A stretch of 64,000 nucleotides of DNA from Montanilutibacter psychrotolerans (GCF_003719825.1 NZ_RIBS01000002.1:62001-126000), one strand, 5' to 3'; counted from the stretch's first letter, positions 13,335 to 23,423 are shown. Made by a program: numbers and translations. Notes: a model not told the origin generated them from the letters alone.

Positions 13335-13361
13335 GAACTTTTCCCCGACAGGGATGTCCCA
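13335..13361 (+). promoter_or_regulatory. possible sigma-E-type promoter of rpoE
   Basis: GAACTT at 13335-13340 matches the -35 consensus of RpoE/AlgU promoters. Sixteen bases later TCCCA is a weak match to the TCtgA/TCaaA -10. The position about 40 bases before the rpoE ATG would fit autoregulation. The -10 is poor, so this is tentative. Confidence 0.35.
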
Positions 13362-13402
13362 TTGCTCGGCCAAGGCCGAGCTGACAGGAGCGCCGGCGCG
13401 GC

Positions 13403-14041
13403 ATGGCCGAATTAGAGACACACCAGAAGCGGGATGCAGCGCAAGAGACCGAACTGGACCAGGAACTGGTCCTGCGGGTCCAGCGTGGCGACAGCACGGC
13501 GTTCGACGTGCTGGTGCGTAAGTACCAGCACCGCATCGTCGGGTTGATCGGGCGCTACATCTCCGACTGGAGCGAATGCCAGGACGTCGCCCAGGAAACG
13601 TTCATCCGCGCCTACCGCGCGCTGGCGAACTTTCGTGGCGATGCACAGTTCTACACATGGTTGCACCGGATCGCCGTGAACACCGCCAAGAACCATCTCG
13701 TAGCGCAGAACCGCCGTCCGCCGACGGACGACATCGACGTGGGTGACGCCGAGCAGTACGACGCCGGCATCCGCCTGCGCGACAACGACACTCCCGAGCG
13801 CGAGCTGCTGCGCCAGGAGGTCGAGCAGACGGTGATGCGTGCGGTGGGGGCCCTGCCCGAGGAACTGCGCGTGGCGATCAACCTGCGTGAGGTCGATGGC
13901 CTCAGCTACGAAGAAATCGCCGAGCGGATGGGATGCCCGATCGGCACGGTGCGTTCGCGGATCTTCCGTGCCCGCGAAGCCATCGACAACGAGTTGCGCC
14001 CCTTGTTGGACCACCAGCCCCGGGAACGTGCCCATCCATGA
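13403..14041 (+). CDS. rpoE: RNA polymerase sigma factor RpoE (ECF)
   Basis: Extracytoplasmic-function sigma factor for envelope stress. The 212-residue product has region 2 (VLVRKYQHRIVGLIGRYI, QDVAQETFIRAYRAL, FYTWLHRIAVNTAKNHL) and region 4 (LPEELRVAINLREVDGLSY, EEIAERMGCPIGTVRSRIF). The downstream anti-sigma and DegP-like protease genes confirm the assignment. Its stop overlaps the start region of the anti-sigma gene, so the two are translationally coupled. Confidence 0.95.
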   Translation: MAELETHQKRDAAQETELDQELVLRVQRGDSTAFDVLVRKYQHRIVGLIGRYISDWSECQDVAQETFIRAYRALANFRGDAQFYTWLHRIAVNTAKNHLVAQNRRPPTDDIDVGDAEQYDAGIRLRDNDTPERELLRQEVEQTVMRAVGALPEELRVAINLREVDGLSYEEIAERMGCPIGTVRSRIFRAREAIDNELRPLLDHQPRERAHP

Positions 14042-14958
14042 TGTCCGCCATGAATCACGAATCCGACCTCGAGACCCTCAGCGCGCTGTTCGACGGCGAA
14101 CTGCGGGGGGATGCCGAACGCTTCGCGATGAAGCGCCTCGGCCACGATCCGGCCTGGCGCGAGACCTGCAGCCGCTGGCAGCTGGCTGGCGACGCGTTGC
14201 GCGGGCGGGCCACGGCATCGGCACCGCGTGGGTTCGCCGAGGCGGTGCTTGAGCGCATCGAAGCCGAGCAGCGGCCGTCGCGGCCGGTTTCCGTGCCGGT
14301 GCCGGTACCGGGCGCGGCTGACGCGCGCGGGGCTTCCACGACGCTTCAGCGCAGCGCGCGTCGTCGCTGGGTCGGCGGCGCGGCGCTGGCCGCGTCGGTC
14401 GCCATGGCGGCGCTGTTCGTGTCGCGGCCGTTCTCCACCGGGCCGTCGTCCAACGGCACCGAACCTTCCGTTCCCTCGCTGGCTACAGCAGCGCCGACCT
14501 CGCCGACCAGCCCGGAGCGTCCCGTCAGTCCATCGCCCGCGGCATCGCTCGCCGACGCGAGCGCCGCCGTGGTCGCCGTCGCGCAGGTGCCTCGACGTGT
14601 CGCCGAACGCCGCTCCCGTGGCCAGGTGCAGCGCGCGCAACGCCGTATCGCGCAGCGGGCGGATAGCCTGCCGATGATCGCCACCTCCAGCACCGGTGCG
14701 GTTGTCGTGGCGACGTCCGGCACCGTCACGCAGGATGCGCTCCGACCGTTCCAGCCGCCCGCCGAGGCCGTTGCGCGGCCTTGGCCACGCGCCGTGCTGA
14801 CGGCCTATCCGTCCGGTGGCGGCCTCACGGCCAGCTTCGGTACGTCCCAGTCCGGCGATTCGCCGTCGTTCTACCCGTTCGAGCCGCGCCTGCATCAGCC
14901 AGTCGCCAATCCGGATCCGCAGCAGGGCCGGGCGTCGGGCACCGACGGGCAGCGCTGA
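14038..14958 (+). CDS. rseA: RseA/MucA-type anti-sigma-E factor
   Basis: Membrane-bound inhibitor of RpoE. The 306-residue product has the N-terminal RseA fold (LETLSALFDGELRGDAER, WRETCSRWQLAGDALRG) facing the cytoplasm, one transmembrane segment at about 111-129, and a long Pro/Ser/Arg-rich periplasmic part that looks disordered. It is much longer than E. coli RseA (216). Three closely spaced ATGs (14038, 14041, 14050) are possible; the first overlaps the rpoE stop. No rseB gene follows; the protease gene comes next. Confidence 0.88.
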   Translation: MMSAMNHESDLETLSALFDGELRGDAERFAMKRLGHDPAWRETCSRWQLAGDALRGRATASAPRGFAEAVLERIEAEQRPSRPVSVPVPVPGAADARGASTTLQRSARRRWVGGAALAASVAMAALFVSRPFSTGPSSNGTEPSVPSLATAAPTSPTSPERPVSPSPAASLADASAAVVAVAQVPRRVAERRSRGQVQRAQRRIAQRADSLPMIATSSTGAVVVATSGTVTQDALRPFQPPAEAVARPWPRAVLTAYPSGGGLTASFGTSQSGDSPSFYPFEPRLHQPVANPDPQQGRASGTDGQR

Positions 14959-15018
14959 GCACCGCCGGCGCCCTGGCGCCGGCCGTCCAATCCAGAGTCC
15001 ATCCTCCGAGGCCGTTCA

Positions 15019-16533
15019 ATGAACCGACCGCTCCGTGCGCTTGCTTTGGTCAGCGCCATTGCCCTCTCCGTCCCGGCCGCCTGCACGGCGCAATCTCCCG
15101 TTGCCGCCAATCCGATCGCGCCGCCGCCGGCTGCCGCGCCGGCCGCGCCGCTCGTGACGGGCCTGCCGGATTTCACCGCCCTGGTGCAGAAGGTGGGTCC
15201 GGCGGTTGTCAGCGTGAGCGCACAGAGCGCCCCGCGCCGTGTCGCGCGCGGGCAGATGCCGGACGAGGGCGACATCCCGGAGATCTTCCGACGCTTCTTC
15301 GGCCCGGAAGGGATGCCGATGCCGGGCGATCCCAACGGCCCTCGCGGGCCGCGCCGCGGTTCCTCGCTCGGCACCGGGTTCCTGATTTCCGATGACGGTT
15401 ACGTGCTGACCAACCACCACGTGGTCGACGGCGCCGATGAAGTCAGCATCCGCCTGTCCGATCGTCGCGAATTCACCGCCAAGGTGGTCGGCAGCGACCA
15501 GGCGACCGACGTCGCCCTGCTGAAGATCGACGCCAAGGGCTTGCCGTCGCTGCGCGTCGCAAACGCCAGCCTGACGCGGGCAGGGCAGTGGGTGATCGCG
15601 ATCGGCTCGCCGTTCGGCCTCGAGCACTCGGTCACCGCCGGTATCGTCAGCGCGGTGGGCCGCAGCACCGGTTCGGGCCAGCAGTACGTGCCCTTCATCC
15701 AGACCGACGTCGCCATCAACCAGGGCAATTCCGGTGGCCCGCTGCTCAACACCGCAGGCGAGGTGGTCGGCATCAACTCGCAGATCTTCTCCAACTCCGG
15801 CGGCTACATGGGCGTGAGCTTCGCCATCCCGATCGACCTGGCCATGAACGCCGCCGAGCAGCTGCGCGCCACCGGCCGGGTCAGTCGCGGCCAGCTGGGC
15901 GTGCAGGTCCAGCAGATCACTGCAGACACCGCCAGGGGCCTGGGCCTGCCGGACTCCCGCGGTGCGCTGGTCGCCGACGTGGTGGCCGGCAGCCCGGCCG
16001 AAAAGGCCGGCATCGAACGCATGGACGTGATTCGCGCGTTCAACGGCCGCCCGGTGGACGAGTCCTCGGGATTGCCGCCGCTGGTGGGCGCCGTGGCGCC
16101 CGGCTCGCGCGCCAAGGTCAGCGTGATCCGTGCCGGCAAGCCGATTGAACTGGACGTGGTGGTCGGCGAACTGGACGCCCCCATCGCCAGTGCCCCGCCA
16201 GCGGGCAGCGGAAACACCGCGCCGGCGGCTCCGGGTCGCGGCAACGCGCTGGGGCTGGTTGCCCAGGATCTGACCGCCGTCGAGCGGCAGCGGCTTGGCC
16301 TGGCCAGCGGCGAAGGCGTGCGGTTGGCCCGCATCACCGGAGATGCCGCCGGCGAAGCCGGATTGCAGCCGGGCGACGTGATCCTCGCGGTGGGGCGCAA
16401 CAGCGTCGGCACCGCCGCCGCGCTGGACCGCGCGCTGGCGTCCGTGCAGCCCGACCAGACCGTCATGCTGCTGATCCGGCGTGGCAACGGCACCCAGTTC
16501 GTCGCGGTCACGCCGGACCCCCAGGCCGGCTGA
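15019..16533 (+). CDS. mucD: periplasmic serine protease, DegP/MucD family
   Basis: Periplasmic HtrA-type protease/chaperone of the envelope-stress response. The 504-residue product has a signal peptide (about residues 1-24), a trypsin-like domain with the triad His134 (TNHHVVDGADE), Asp164 (TDVALLKI) and Ser238 (NQGNSGGPLLN), and two PDZ domains, about 280-380 and 405-500. It lies 60 bases after the anti-sigma gene. The rpoE-rseA-mucD organisation is conserved in Xanthomonas. Confidence 0.95.
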   Translation: MNRPLRALALVSAIALSVPAACTAQSPVAANPIAPPPAAAPAAPLVTGLPDFTALVQKVGPAVVSVSAQSAPRRVARGQMPDEGDIPEIFRRFFGPEGMPMPGDPNGPRGPRRGSSLGTGFLISDDGYVLTNHHVVDGADEVSIRLSDRREFTAKVVGSDQATDVALLKIDAKGLPSLRVANASLTRAGQWVIAIGSPFGLEHSVTAGIVSAVGRSTGSGQQYVPFIQTDVAINQGNSGGPLLNTAGEVVGINSQIFSNSGGYMGVSFAIPIDLAMNAAEQLRATGRVSRGQLGVQVQQITADTARGLGLPDSRGALVADVVAGSPAEKAGIERMDVIRAFNGRPVDESSGLPPLVGAVAPGSRAKVSVIRAGKPIELDVVVGELDAPIASAPPAGSGNTAPAAPGRGNALGLVAQDLTAVERQRLGLASGEGVRLARITGDAAGEAGLQPGDVILAVGRNSVGTAAALDRALASVQPDQTVMLLIRRGNGTQFVAVTPDPQAG

Positions 16534-16545
16534 ACCTGCGTCCCA

Positions 16546-16574
16546 GGCGTCCCGGCAAGGCAAGCCGGGGCGCC
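16546..16574 (+). terminator. stem-loop between mucD and lepA
   Basis: Eleven-base stem (GGCGTCCCGGC against GCCGGGGCGCC with one T-G pair) around a seven-base loop, starting 12 bases after the mucD stop. No T-run follows, so it may be a weak or rho-assisted terminator or an mRNA 3'-end stabiliser. Confidence 0.45.
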
Positions 16575-16625
16575 GAGGCGATCGCATCGGGCGCCCGGCC
16601 CGGTGGCGGGAGACGCGATGGGGTA

Positions 16626-16634
16626 TGCGATAAT
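16626..16634 (+). promoter_or_regulatory. extended -10 promoter element upstream of lepA
   Basis: TGCGATAAT is a TGn-extended -10 with five of six TATAAT matches. It lies 46 bases before the lepA ATG. No good -35 is present at 16606-16611, as is common for extended -10 promoters. Confidence 0.5.
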
Positions 16635-16680
16635 CGCGCGTTAACCTTTCCGGTCCAAAGGCGCGAGCCGCCGCCCCCGC

Positions 16681-18474
16681 ATGCAGCTGATCCGAAACTT
16701 TTCCATCATTGCCCACGTCGACCACGGCAAGTCGACGCTCGCCGATCGCATCATCCAGCTCTGCGGTGGCCTGCAGGCGCGCGAGATGGAGGCGCAGGTG
16801 CTCGACTCCAATCCGATCGAGCGCGAACGCGGCATCACCATCAAGGCCCAGTCCGTGTCGCTGCCCTACACCGCGCGCGACGGCAAGACCTACCAGCTCA
16901 ATTTCATCGACACCCCCGGCCACGTCGACTTCAGCTATGAAGTCAGCCGTTCGCTGGCCGCCTGCGAAGGCGCCCTGCTGGTGGTCGATGCCGCCCAGGG
17001 CGTCGAGGCGCAATCGGTCGCCAACTGCTACACGGCGGTCGAGCAGGGCCTGGAAGTCGTGCCCGTGCTCAACAAGATCGACCTGCCCACCGCGGACATC
17101 GACCGCGCCAAGGCCGAGATCGAGGCGGTGATCGGGATCGACGCCGAGGACGCCGTCGCCATCAGCGCCAAGACCGGCCTGAACGTGGTGGAGGTGCTCG
17201 AGGCGATCGTGCACCGCATCCCGCCGCCGAAGCCGCGCGACACCGACAAGCTGCAGGCCCTGATCATCGACTCCTGGTTCGACAACTACCTGGGCGTGGT
17301 GTCGCTGGTGCGCGTGATGCAGGGTGAGATCACCCCGGGCAGCAAGATCCTGGTGATGTCGACCGGCCGCACCCACCTGGTCGACAAGGTCGGCGTGTTC
17401 ACGCCCAAGCGCAAGGACCTGCCAAAGCTCGGCGCGGGCGAGGTGGGCTGGATCAACGCATCGATCAAGGACGTACACGGCGCGCCGGTCGGCGACACGC
17501 TGACGCTGGCCAGCGACCCGGCCAGCAAGCCGCTGCCGGGCTTCCAGGAGATGCAGCCGCGCGTGTTCGCCGGCCTGTTCCCGGTGGATGCCGAGGACTA
17601 TCCGGACCTGCGCGAGGCGCTGGACAAGCTGCGACTCAACGATGCCGCGCTGCGCTTCGAGCCCGAGAGCTCGGAAGCGATGGGCTTCGGATTCCGCTGC
17701 GGCTTCCTGGGCATGCTGCACATGGAAATCGTGCAGGAGCGCCTGGAGCGCGAGTACGACCTCAACCTGATCAGCACCGCGCCGACGGTGGTCTACGAAG
17801 TGCTGAAGACCGACGGCACCGTCATTCCCATGGACAACCCGGCCAAGTTGCCGCCGGTGAACATGGTCGAGGAAATCCGCGAACCGATCATCCGCGCCAA
17901 CATCCTCACTCCGCCCGACTACGTCGGCAACGTGATCACGTTGTGCGAGGAAAAGCGCGGCAGCCAGGTCGGCATCAACTACATGGGCGGCCAGGTGCAG
18001 ATCAGCTACGAGCTGCCGATGGCCGAAGTGGTGCTGGACTTCTTCGACAAGCTCAAGTCGGTATCGCGTGGCTATGCCTCGCTGGACTACCACTTCCTGC
18101 GTTTCGACGCGGGCCCGTTCGTCCGCGTGGACACGCTGATCAACGGCGACAAGGTCGACGCGCTCAGCGTCATCACCCATCGCAGCCATGCCGACCGGCG
18201 TGGCCGCGACCTGTGCGAGAAGATGAAAGAGCTGATTCCGCGGCAGATGTTCGACGTCGCGATCCAGGCCGCCATCGGCTCGCAGATCATCGCCCGCAGC
18301 ACGGTCAAGGCGATGCGCAAGAACGTGCTGGCCAAATGCTACGGTGGCGACATCACCCGCAAGAAGAAGCTCCTCGAGAAGCAGAAAGAGGGCAAGAAGC
18401 GGATGAAGCAGGTGGGGCGTGTGGAGATTCCGCAGGAAGCTTTCCTGGCGGTTCTCACGGTCGACAACAAGTAA
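16681..18474 (+). CDS. lepA: elongation factor 4 (LepA) GTPase
   Basis: Ribosome-associated translational GTPase. The 597-residue product begins [19 protein letters not shown], with G1 (AHVDHGKS), G2-region [12 protein letters not shown]3 ([12 protein letters not shown]) and G4 (NKIDLP), then the LepA-specific C-terminal domain ([56 protein letters not shown]). Length is exactly as expected. lepB follows after 119 bases. Confidence 0.98.
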   Translation: MQLIRNFSIIAHVDHGKSTLADRIIQLCGGLQAREMEAQVLDSNPIERERGITIKAQSVSLPYTARDGKTYQLNFIDTPGHVDFSYEVSRSLAACEGALLVVDAAQGVEAQSVANCYTAVEQGLEVVPVLNKIDLPTADIDRAKAEIEAVIGIDAEDAVAISAKTGLNVVEVLEAIVHRIPPPKPRDTDKLQALIIDSWFDNYLGVVSLVRVMQGEITPGSKILVMSTGRTHLVDKVGVFTPKRKDLPKLGAGEVGWINASIKDVHGAPVGDTLTLASDPASKPLPGFQEMQPRVFAGLFPVDAEDYPDLREALDKLRLNDAALRFEPESSEAMGFGFRCGFLGMLHMEIVQERLEREYDLNLISTAPTVVYEVLKTDGTVIPMDNPAKLPPVNMVEEIREPIIRANILTPPDYVGNVITLCEEKRGSQVGINYMGGQVQISYELPMAEVVLDFFDKLKSVSRGYASLDYHFLRFDAGPFVRVDTLINGDKVDALSVITHRSHADRRGRDLCEKMKELIPRQMFDVAIQAAIGSQIIARSTVKAMRKNVLAKCYGGDITRKKKLLEKQKEGKKRMKQVGRVEIPQEAFLAVLTVDNK

Positions 18475-18593
18475 GACGGGCAGCGGAGCAGGGGACGGGG
18501 CAGCTCAGCGGCCTCCCGTTATCACGGGGGCGGCGCGGAACTTTCTTCCCCTTTTCCCCATCCCCTCAACTCTGATCTTCAGAAGGAACACGC

Positions 18594-19379
18594 ATGCGTT
18601 GGTTCGAGATGGTCCTGGTGGTGCTGACGTTGCTGACCGGCCTCGTCTGGCTGCTCGACAAGCTGTTCCTGGCAAAGCGCCGCGCGGCCCGCGAAGGCCT
18701 GCTCGACGATGGGACCGAGCCGGTGCTGATCGACTATTCCAAGTCGTTCTTCCCGGTGCTGCTGGTGGTGCTGATACTGCGCAGTTTCATCGCCGAACCG
18801 TTCCGGATTCCGTCGAACTCGATGATGCCGACCTTGCTGACCGGCGATTTCATCCTGGTCAACAAGTTCACCTACGGGCTGCGTCTGCCGATCAGCAACC
18901 AGAAGATCATCTCGCTGAACGAGCCCGAGCGTGGCGACGTGGTGGTGTTCAATCCGCCCGAGCACATGGACGAATACTGGATCAAGCGCGTGGTCGGATT
19001 GCCCGGTGACGTGGTTGCGTATCGCGACAATCGCGTGTACGTAAACGGCAAGCAGATGGAATACAAGACGGTCGGGACCTACGAGGGCCGGGGCAAGGGG
19101 AGCGAGATGAGCGGGGCGGACGAACTGCGCGAGCAGCTCGGCAACCACCTTCACAGCGTCCTCGAACGTCCCGGACCGACGTTGTTCGACGAGAAGGAAG
19201 GCGAATGGCAGGTGCCCGAAGGTCACTATTTCGTGATGGGCGACAATCGCGATAATAGCGAGGACAGTAGATACTGGGGCGTCCTTCCGGAACGGAACCT
19301 GCGGGGCAGGGCGTTCCTGGTGTGGATGCATATCGACGGTGGGGTCGATTTCTCGCGTATCGGCACGCGAATTCCTTAA
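18594..19379 (+). CDS. lepB: signal peptidase I
   Basis: Inner-membrane protease that removes Sec and Tat signal peptides. The 261-residue product has two N-terminal transmembrane segments (about 5-22 and 51-67), the catalytic Ser76 in PSNSMMPTLL and Lys131 in YWIKRVVGLPGD, and the conserved GHYFVMGDNRDNSEDSRYWG box. A clear AGAAGGAA ribosome-binding sequence precedes the ATG. The lepA-lepB order is standard. Confidence 0.97.
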   Translation: MRWFEMVLVVLTLLTGLVWLLDKLFLAKRRAAREGLLDDGTEPVLIDYSKSFFPVLLVVLILRSFIAEPFRIPSNSMMPTLLTGDFILVNKFTYGLRLPISNQKIISLNEPERGDVVVFNPPEHMDEYWIKRVVGLPGDVVAYRDNRVYVNGKQMEYKTVGTYEGRGKGSEMSGADELREQLGNHLHSVLERPGPTLFDEKEGEWQVPEGHYFVMGDNRDNSEDSRYWGVLPERNLRGRAFLVWMHIDGGVDFSRIGTRIP

Positions 19380-19431
19380 CACCAGATCGCGTCGTGATAC
19401 TGGTTACTGACAGCTCAAGGGGAGTATTCGG

Positions 19432-19809
19432 ATGAAGCACAACCAGCGTGGCATAACTCTGATCGGTTTCATCATGGTGCTCGCCGTAGTGGGCGTGTTC
19501 GCCTACATGGGAATGAAGCTGGTGCCGATGTACTCGGAATACTATTCGGTCAAGCGTTCGCTCTCCGCGCTGGCCAGCGAGCCCGGCGCCGCCACCATGG
19601 ACGCCTTCAGGCTCCGTGAGTCGCTGTCGCGCCGTTTCGACACCAGCTACATCGAAAGCGTCAAGCCCGAGGACGTGAAGATCGTCCGCAAGGATTCCAA
19701 CGCGTTCCTTCTCGCCGAATACGAAGTGCGCAAGCCGTTGATCGCCAACATCGACGTGGTGGGCCGTTTCAAGGTCGAGCAGCCGCTGCGTCCCGACGGC
19801 ACCGAGTAA
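19432..19809 (+). CDS. DUF4845 family protein with pilin-like N-terminus
   Basis: Small membrane protein of unknown function, 125 residues, placed between lepB and rnc as in many gammaproteobacteria. The N-terminus ([19 protein letters not shown]) resembles a type IV prepilin: a basic leader, a Gly before the hydrophobic helix, then ITLIGF. The glutamate at mature position 5 of true pilins is replaced by Gly. The rest is soluble with a KPEDVKI / [16 protein letters not shown] strand pattern. Its stop is one base before the rnc start. Confidence 0.85.
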   Translation: MKHNQRGITLIGFIMVLAVVGVFAYMGMKLVPMYSEYYSVKRSLSALASEPGAATMDAFRLRESLSRRFDTSYIESVKPEDVKIVRKDSNAFLLAEYEVRKPLIANIDVVGRFKVEQPLRPDGTE

Positions 19810-19810
19810 C

Positions 19811-20479
19811 GTGTCGCCATTGCCTGACGTCAACCACGCGTTCAAGCGTCCGGAACTGCTGGCCCAGGCATTGACGCACCGCAGCGCCGGTGCGCCGCAC
19901 AACGAACGGCTGGAATTCCTTGGCGATGCGCTGGTCAACCAGTTCATCGCCGAGGCGCTGTACCGGCAATGGCCACAGGCCGACGAGGGCGCGCTGACCC
20001 GTGCGCGCGCCGAGCTGGTGCGCGAGTCCGCGCTGGCGCCGATCGCGCGTGAGCTCGATCTCGGCGCGCACCTGACCCTGGGTCCCGGCGAGATGAAGTC
20101 CGGCGGTCACCGCCGCGACTCGATCCTCGCCGACGCGCTGGAGGCGGTAGTGGCGGCGATCTATCTCGACGCCGGCTTCGAGTCCTGCCGCGATGCGGTG
20201 CTGCCGTGGTTTGCCGCGGCAATGGCCGCGTTGCCACCGCCCCACAAGGTGGGCAAGGACGCCAAGACGCGACTCCAGGAATGGCTGCAGGGACGGCAGA
20301 AGCCGCTTCCTGTCTACGCGCTGGAGGCCGAGAGCGGCGAGGACCACGCCAAGACCTTCCGGGTGAGCTGCAGCTTGGCCCACGTGGACATCGTGACCGA
20401 AGGCGAGGCCGGTTCGCGTCGGGCTGCCGAGCAGATTGCTGCCGAAGCCGCCCTTCGAGCGCTCAAGGTCGACGCCTGA
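19811..20479 (+). CDS. rnc: ribonuclease III
   Basis: Double-strand-specific RNase that processes rRNA precursors and structured mRNAs. The 222-residue product starts at GTG one base after the preceding stop. The RNase III signature [20 protein letters not shown] begins at residue 31, the second metal-binding region is in [18 protein letters not shown], and a double-stranded-RNA-binding domain covers about 150-220 ([13 protein letters not shown] through [16 protein letters not shown]). Confidence 0.96.
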   Translation: MSPLPDVNHAFKRPELLAQALTHRSAGAPHNERLEFLGDALVNQFIAEALYRQWPQADEGALTRARAELVRESALAPIARELDLGAHLTLGPGEMKSGGHRRDSILADALEAVVAAIYLDAGFESCRDAVLPWFAAAMAALPPPHKVGKDAKTRLQEWLQGRQKPLPVYALEAESGEDHAKTFRVSCSLAHVDIVTEGEAGSRRAAEQIAAEAALRALKVDA

Positions 20480-20784
20480 CCCGAGGTCCCCGGCGTCGCG
20501 TGGCCGGTGAAGGTCCAGGGTCCAGGGGGCCGTGGCGCGAAGGCCGTGTTGCCACCGATCCCGGGCGCGGTTCCAACGTCGCCGTCGCGGCCCGACCCGC
20601 GGTGCTGCCGCCGTTTCCGCCGCCCGACCCCGTGCCCTGACGCCCCGGCACCCGCCACGGCAACGGCCGATGCCGCCGCGGCCGTACCGACTTCACGCGA
20701 GGATGACGCCATCGGCATCCCCGCCCCCAACCACGACGTTCCGCCGGGTTTGCCCCCGGGGCGCGTCACGCGGACAATCCCCGA
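20480..20784. other. 305-bp rnc-era gap
   Basis: No convincing gene. A 93-codon plus-strand frame at 20507-20788 ends by overlapping the era ATG (ATGA), but its product is a Pro/Ala/Arg-rich low-complexity sequence that looks like a GC artefact. The last 40 bases hold the era promoter described separately. Confidence 0.4.
20750..20778 (+). promoter_or_regulatory. era promoter, probably leaderless
   Basis: TTGCCC (20750-20755) and GACAAT (20773-20778) are separated by exactly 17 bases. Only six bases lie between the -10 hexamer and the era ATG at 20785, so transcription would be expected to start at or next to the A of ATG. No Shine-Dalgarno sequence precedes the ATG, which agrees with a leaderless message. 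Confidence 0.55.
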
Positions 20785-21693
20785 ATGACAACCTCCACCT
20801 ATCGCACCGGCCACGTTGCCGTGATCGGCCGCCCGAACGTCGGCAAGTCGACCCTGACCAACGCGCTCGTCGGCGCCAAGATCAGCATCGTCTCGCCGCG
20901 CCCGCAGACCACCCGCCATCGCCTGCTTGGCATCGCGACCTTCCCCGAAGGCCAGTTGCTGCTGGTCGACACCCCCGGCATCCACCGTGAGCAGGGCAAG
21001 TCGTCGGCAACCGCAATGCACCGCTGGATGAACCGCGCCGCCCGGGGCGCCGTCGAGGGCGTCGACGCGGCGGTGCTGGTGGTGCGCGCCGGGCAATGGG
21101 ACGACGCCGACAGCTTTGCCTACGAGGCCTTGCGTGGCGCCGGCGTGCCGGTGGTGCTGGTGGTCAACCAGGTCGATCGCATGAAGGACAAGACCGTGCT
21201 GCTGCCGTACCTGGCCAAGATCAGCGAAGGCCGCGACTTTGCCGGTGTGCACCCGGTGTCGGCGCTCAAGCGCAACGGCCTGGATCCACTGGTGAAGACC
21301 CTGCTGGCGCTGATGCCGGTGCAGGAGGCGATGTACGCCGAAGACGAGATCACCGACAAGAGCCAACGTTTCCTCGCCGGCGAGCTGGTGCGCGAGCAGC
21401 TCATGCGCCAACTCGGCGAAGAGCTGCCGTACGCCACAACGGTCGAGATCGAGAAATTCGAGGTCGACGGCACGATGTTGCGCATCGGTGCGGTGATCTG
21501 GGTCGAGCGCGATGGCCAGAAGGCGATCGTGATCGGCAAGGGCGGCGAGCGGCTGCGCGAGATCGGCAGCAAGTCGCGCATCCAGATGGAGCGGTTGTTC
21601 GGCGCCAAGGTGTTCCTGGAAACCTGGGTGCGCGTGCGCGAAGGCTGGTCCGATGATGAAGCCGCACTGCGCGCCTTCGGGTACCACGACTGA
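20785..21693 (+). CDS. era: GTPase Era
   Basis: Essential GTPase that binds 16S rRNA during 30S assembly. The 302-residue product has G1 GRPNVGKS (15-22), the G2 region RPQTTRHR, G3 DTPGIH, G4 NQVD and a C-terminal KH domain ([37 protein letters not shown]). It ends in the typical FGYHD. It follows rnc, its usual neighbour, but with an unusually wide gap. Confidence 0.98.
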   Translation: MTTSTYRTGHVAVIGRPNVGKSTLTNALVGAKISIVSPRPQTTRHRLLGIATFPEGQLLLVDTPGIHREQGKSSATAMHRWMNRAARGAVEGVDAAVLVVRAGQWDDADSFAYEALRGAGVPVVLVVNQVDRMKDKTVLLPYLAKISEGRDFAGVHPVSALKRNGLDPLVKTLLALMPVQEAMYAEDEITDKSQRFLAGELVREQLMRQLGEELPYATTVEIEKFEVDGTMLRIGAVIWVERDGQKAIVIGKGGERLREIGSKSRIQMERLFGAKVFLETWVRVREGWSDDEAALRAFGYHD

Positions 21694-21786
21694 TCGGGGC
21701 CGGTGTGGCCGGCGGCCGGTCGACGCGAACGGCTTGACGATGCCGCCCGCTCCAGCCATCCGTCCTGCGAGCCGCACGCCTGTTCC

Positions 21787-22560
21787 ATGCGCCTGACCGC
21801 CGAACCCGCCTTCGTCCTGCACGCCCGTCCGTGGCGCGAGACCAGCCTGCTGGTCGAGGTGCTGAGCGAGCGGCACGGCAGGATGGGGCTGGTCGCACGC
21901 GGCGTGCAGGGGCCGAAGCGGCAGGTCCTGCGCGCGGCACTGCAACCCCTGCAATGGATCCGATTCGATGCCGTCCAGCAGGGCGAGCTGGCGCGCCTGG
22001 TGTCTGCCGAGGCGCTGGATGCCGCGCCGCGCCTGGTGGGCGACGCGATGCTTGCGGGCTTCTATCTCAATGAACTGACCCTGCGCCTGGCGCCGCGCCA
22101 GGACCCGCAGCCGGGTCTGTTCGCCGCCTACGGACGCGCGCGCGCGCGATTGGGCAGCGACGACTCCGTCGCCTGGACCCTGCGGCGGTTCGAGCGCGAC
22201 CTGCTCGACGAGCTCGGTGTCGGCTTCGAATGGCACTGCGATGGCGACGGCGTCGCCATCGATGCGGCCGCGCGCTACCGCCTCGACCCCGAACACGGTC
22301 CGCGTCGATTGCTCATGGACCGCGGCCAGGCCGATCGCGCCGGCGCCGCGACCGGCGCGGGCCTGCTGGCGCTGGGCGCCGACACGCGGCCCGGCGCAGA
22401 AGATCTGTCCAGCCTGCGACGCGCGCTGCGCGGCGTGCTGGCCCACCACCTCGGGCCGCGCGGCCTGAAGTCGTGGGAGATGCTCGAATCGCTGGCCAGG
22501 GTCACCCCCCGCCGTTTGCCGCCCGCGTCGACCCGCCAGCACGACGACGGCACCGCTTGA
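21787..22560 (+). CDS. recO: DNA repair protein RecO
   Basis: Mediator of RecA loading in the RecF pathway. The 257-residue product has an N-terminal OB fold ([43 protein letters not shown]) and the helical C-terminal part ([29 protein letters not shown]). The ATG at 21787 is chosen because family homology starts there; 93 bases separate it from era. The era-recO order is standard. Confidence 0.93.
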   Translation: MRLTAEPAFVLHARPWRETSLLVEVLSERHGRMGLVARGVQGPKRQVLRAALQPLQWIRFDAVQQGELARLVSAEALDAAPRLVGDAMLAGFYLNELTLRLAPRQDPQPGLFAAYGRARARLGSDDSVAWTLRRFERDLLDELGVGFEWHCDGDGVAIDAAARYRLDPEHGPRRLLMDRGQADRAGAATGAGLLALGADTRPGAEDLSSLRRALRGVLAHHLGPRGLKSWEMLESLARVTPRRLPPASTRQHDDGTA

Positions 22561-22607
22561 CGGCAAATCCAGCAGATCCGGTGGCGGCCTCGCGGCGCGC
22601 GCAACGG

Positions 22608-23423
22608 TCAGCGAGCAGCGTTGTCCAGGAGCTCACCGGCGCAGCGCTCGAACGCAGCCAGTCGCGCGCCGTCTTCCGGGTGCTCGCGCAGGGCCTCTAC
22701 GCAGGCGGCGAGCCGCGCCGCGCCAACAAAACCGCAGCTGGCACTGAGCTTGTGCAACTGGCCTCGCACTGCCGCCACGTCGCCTGAGTTGGCCGCCGTC
22801 AGGACCACCTCGCGCGCCTGCGGCAGTTCGTCCAGGAACAATTGGCGCAGGCTGGCGATGTGTTCGCGATTGCCGTTGAGCGCGCGGCTGGCCACCTCGT
22901 CGTCCCACACCGGCAATGCCGGCAGGCCGGGTTCGCCGGGTTCGGGGCGGTAGCGCTCGGGGGTGTCGGCAACCGCATCGCCGAGCAGCCGGCGCAATGC
23001 GTCGCGTACCGTGGAGGCGGGCAGCGGCTTGACCAGCACCTCGGCGAATCCGGCCGCCAGCAACGCCGCCGTGGAGGAGGCTTCGCGGTCGGCGGTGTGG
23101 GCCAGCGCGGGCGTGTGCGGGTGGCGCGCGCGCAGGCGCAGCAGCAGGTCGCTGCCACGGCCGTCGGGCAGCTGCGCGTCGAACATCCACAGCGCGTACT
23201 CGCCGTGCGTGGCCAGTTCCAGCGCCGTCGCGACGCTGTCGGCCGTGTCCACCTGGGCGGGCAGCGCCGAGGCGGCAGCAGCCAGGAACGCACTCGTCGT
23301 TGCATCGTCTTCGACCAGCAGCAGGCGCGGCACCGCGTCCGTCCCACGCATCGTACCGGCCAGCGCCGCGTTCCCGGTCGATGCAGCCCGGCCGGCGTCG
23401 GCATTCGTTGCCTGGTGTTTCAT
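22608..23423 (-). CDS. receiver-Hpt phosphotransfer protein
   Basis: Two-component phosphorelay protein without a recognisable output or kinase domain. The 271-residue product has a CheY-like receiver at about 33-150 (acidic pair in LLLVEDDAT, phosphoacceptor Asp82 in FDAQLPDGRG, Lys132 in VLVKPL) and a C-terminal Hpt domain with the phospho-histidine at 224 (GQLHKLSASCGFVGA). It could receive phosphate from a kinase elsewhere and pass it on or dephosphorylate it. The second ATG (23423) is preferred because GGAGAGGA sits six bases upstream; the first ATG lies just inside that sequence. It diverges from the YdbH-like gene with only 33 bases between starts. Confidence 0.85.
   Translation of the reverse strand: MKHQATNADAGRAASTGNAALAGTMRGTDAVPRLLLVEDDATTSAFLAAAASALPAQVDTADSVATALELATHGEYALWMFDAQLPDGRGSDLLLRLRARHPHTPALAHTADREASSTAALLAAGFAEVLVKPLPASTVRDALRRLLGDAVADTPERYRPEPGEPGLPALPVWDDEVASRALNGNREHIASLRQLFLDELPQAREVVLTAANSGDVAAVRGQLHKLSASCGFVGAARLAACVEALREHPEDGARLAAFERCAGELLDNAAR

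Noticed and set aside
16534-16680. mucD-lepA gap examined for a tRNA or small RNA gene
   Set aside because: Only a hairpin and an extended -10 were found; no cloverleaf or other RNA signature.
15016-18189. 1057-codon open frame on the minus strand opposite mucD and lepA
   Set aside because: It mirrors the codons of two unmistakable plus-strand genes; its product is His/Arg/Val-rich with no domain, a normal artefact of very high third-position GC.
20507-20788. 93-codon plus-strand frame ending in an ATGA overlap with era
   Set aside because: The overlap is attractive as a coupled leader gene, but the product is low-complexity Pro/Ala/Arg and the region carries a good era promoter instead.
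20314-22566. 750-codon minus-strand frame opposite era and recO
   Set aside because: Shadow of two well-supported plus-strand genes.
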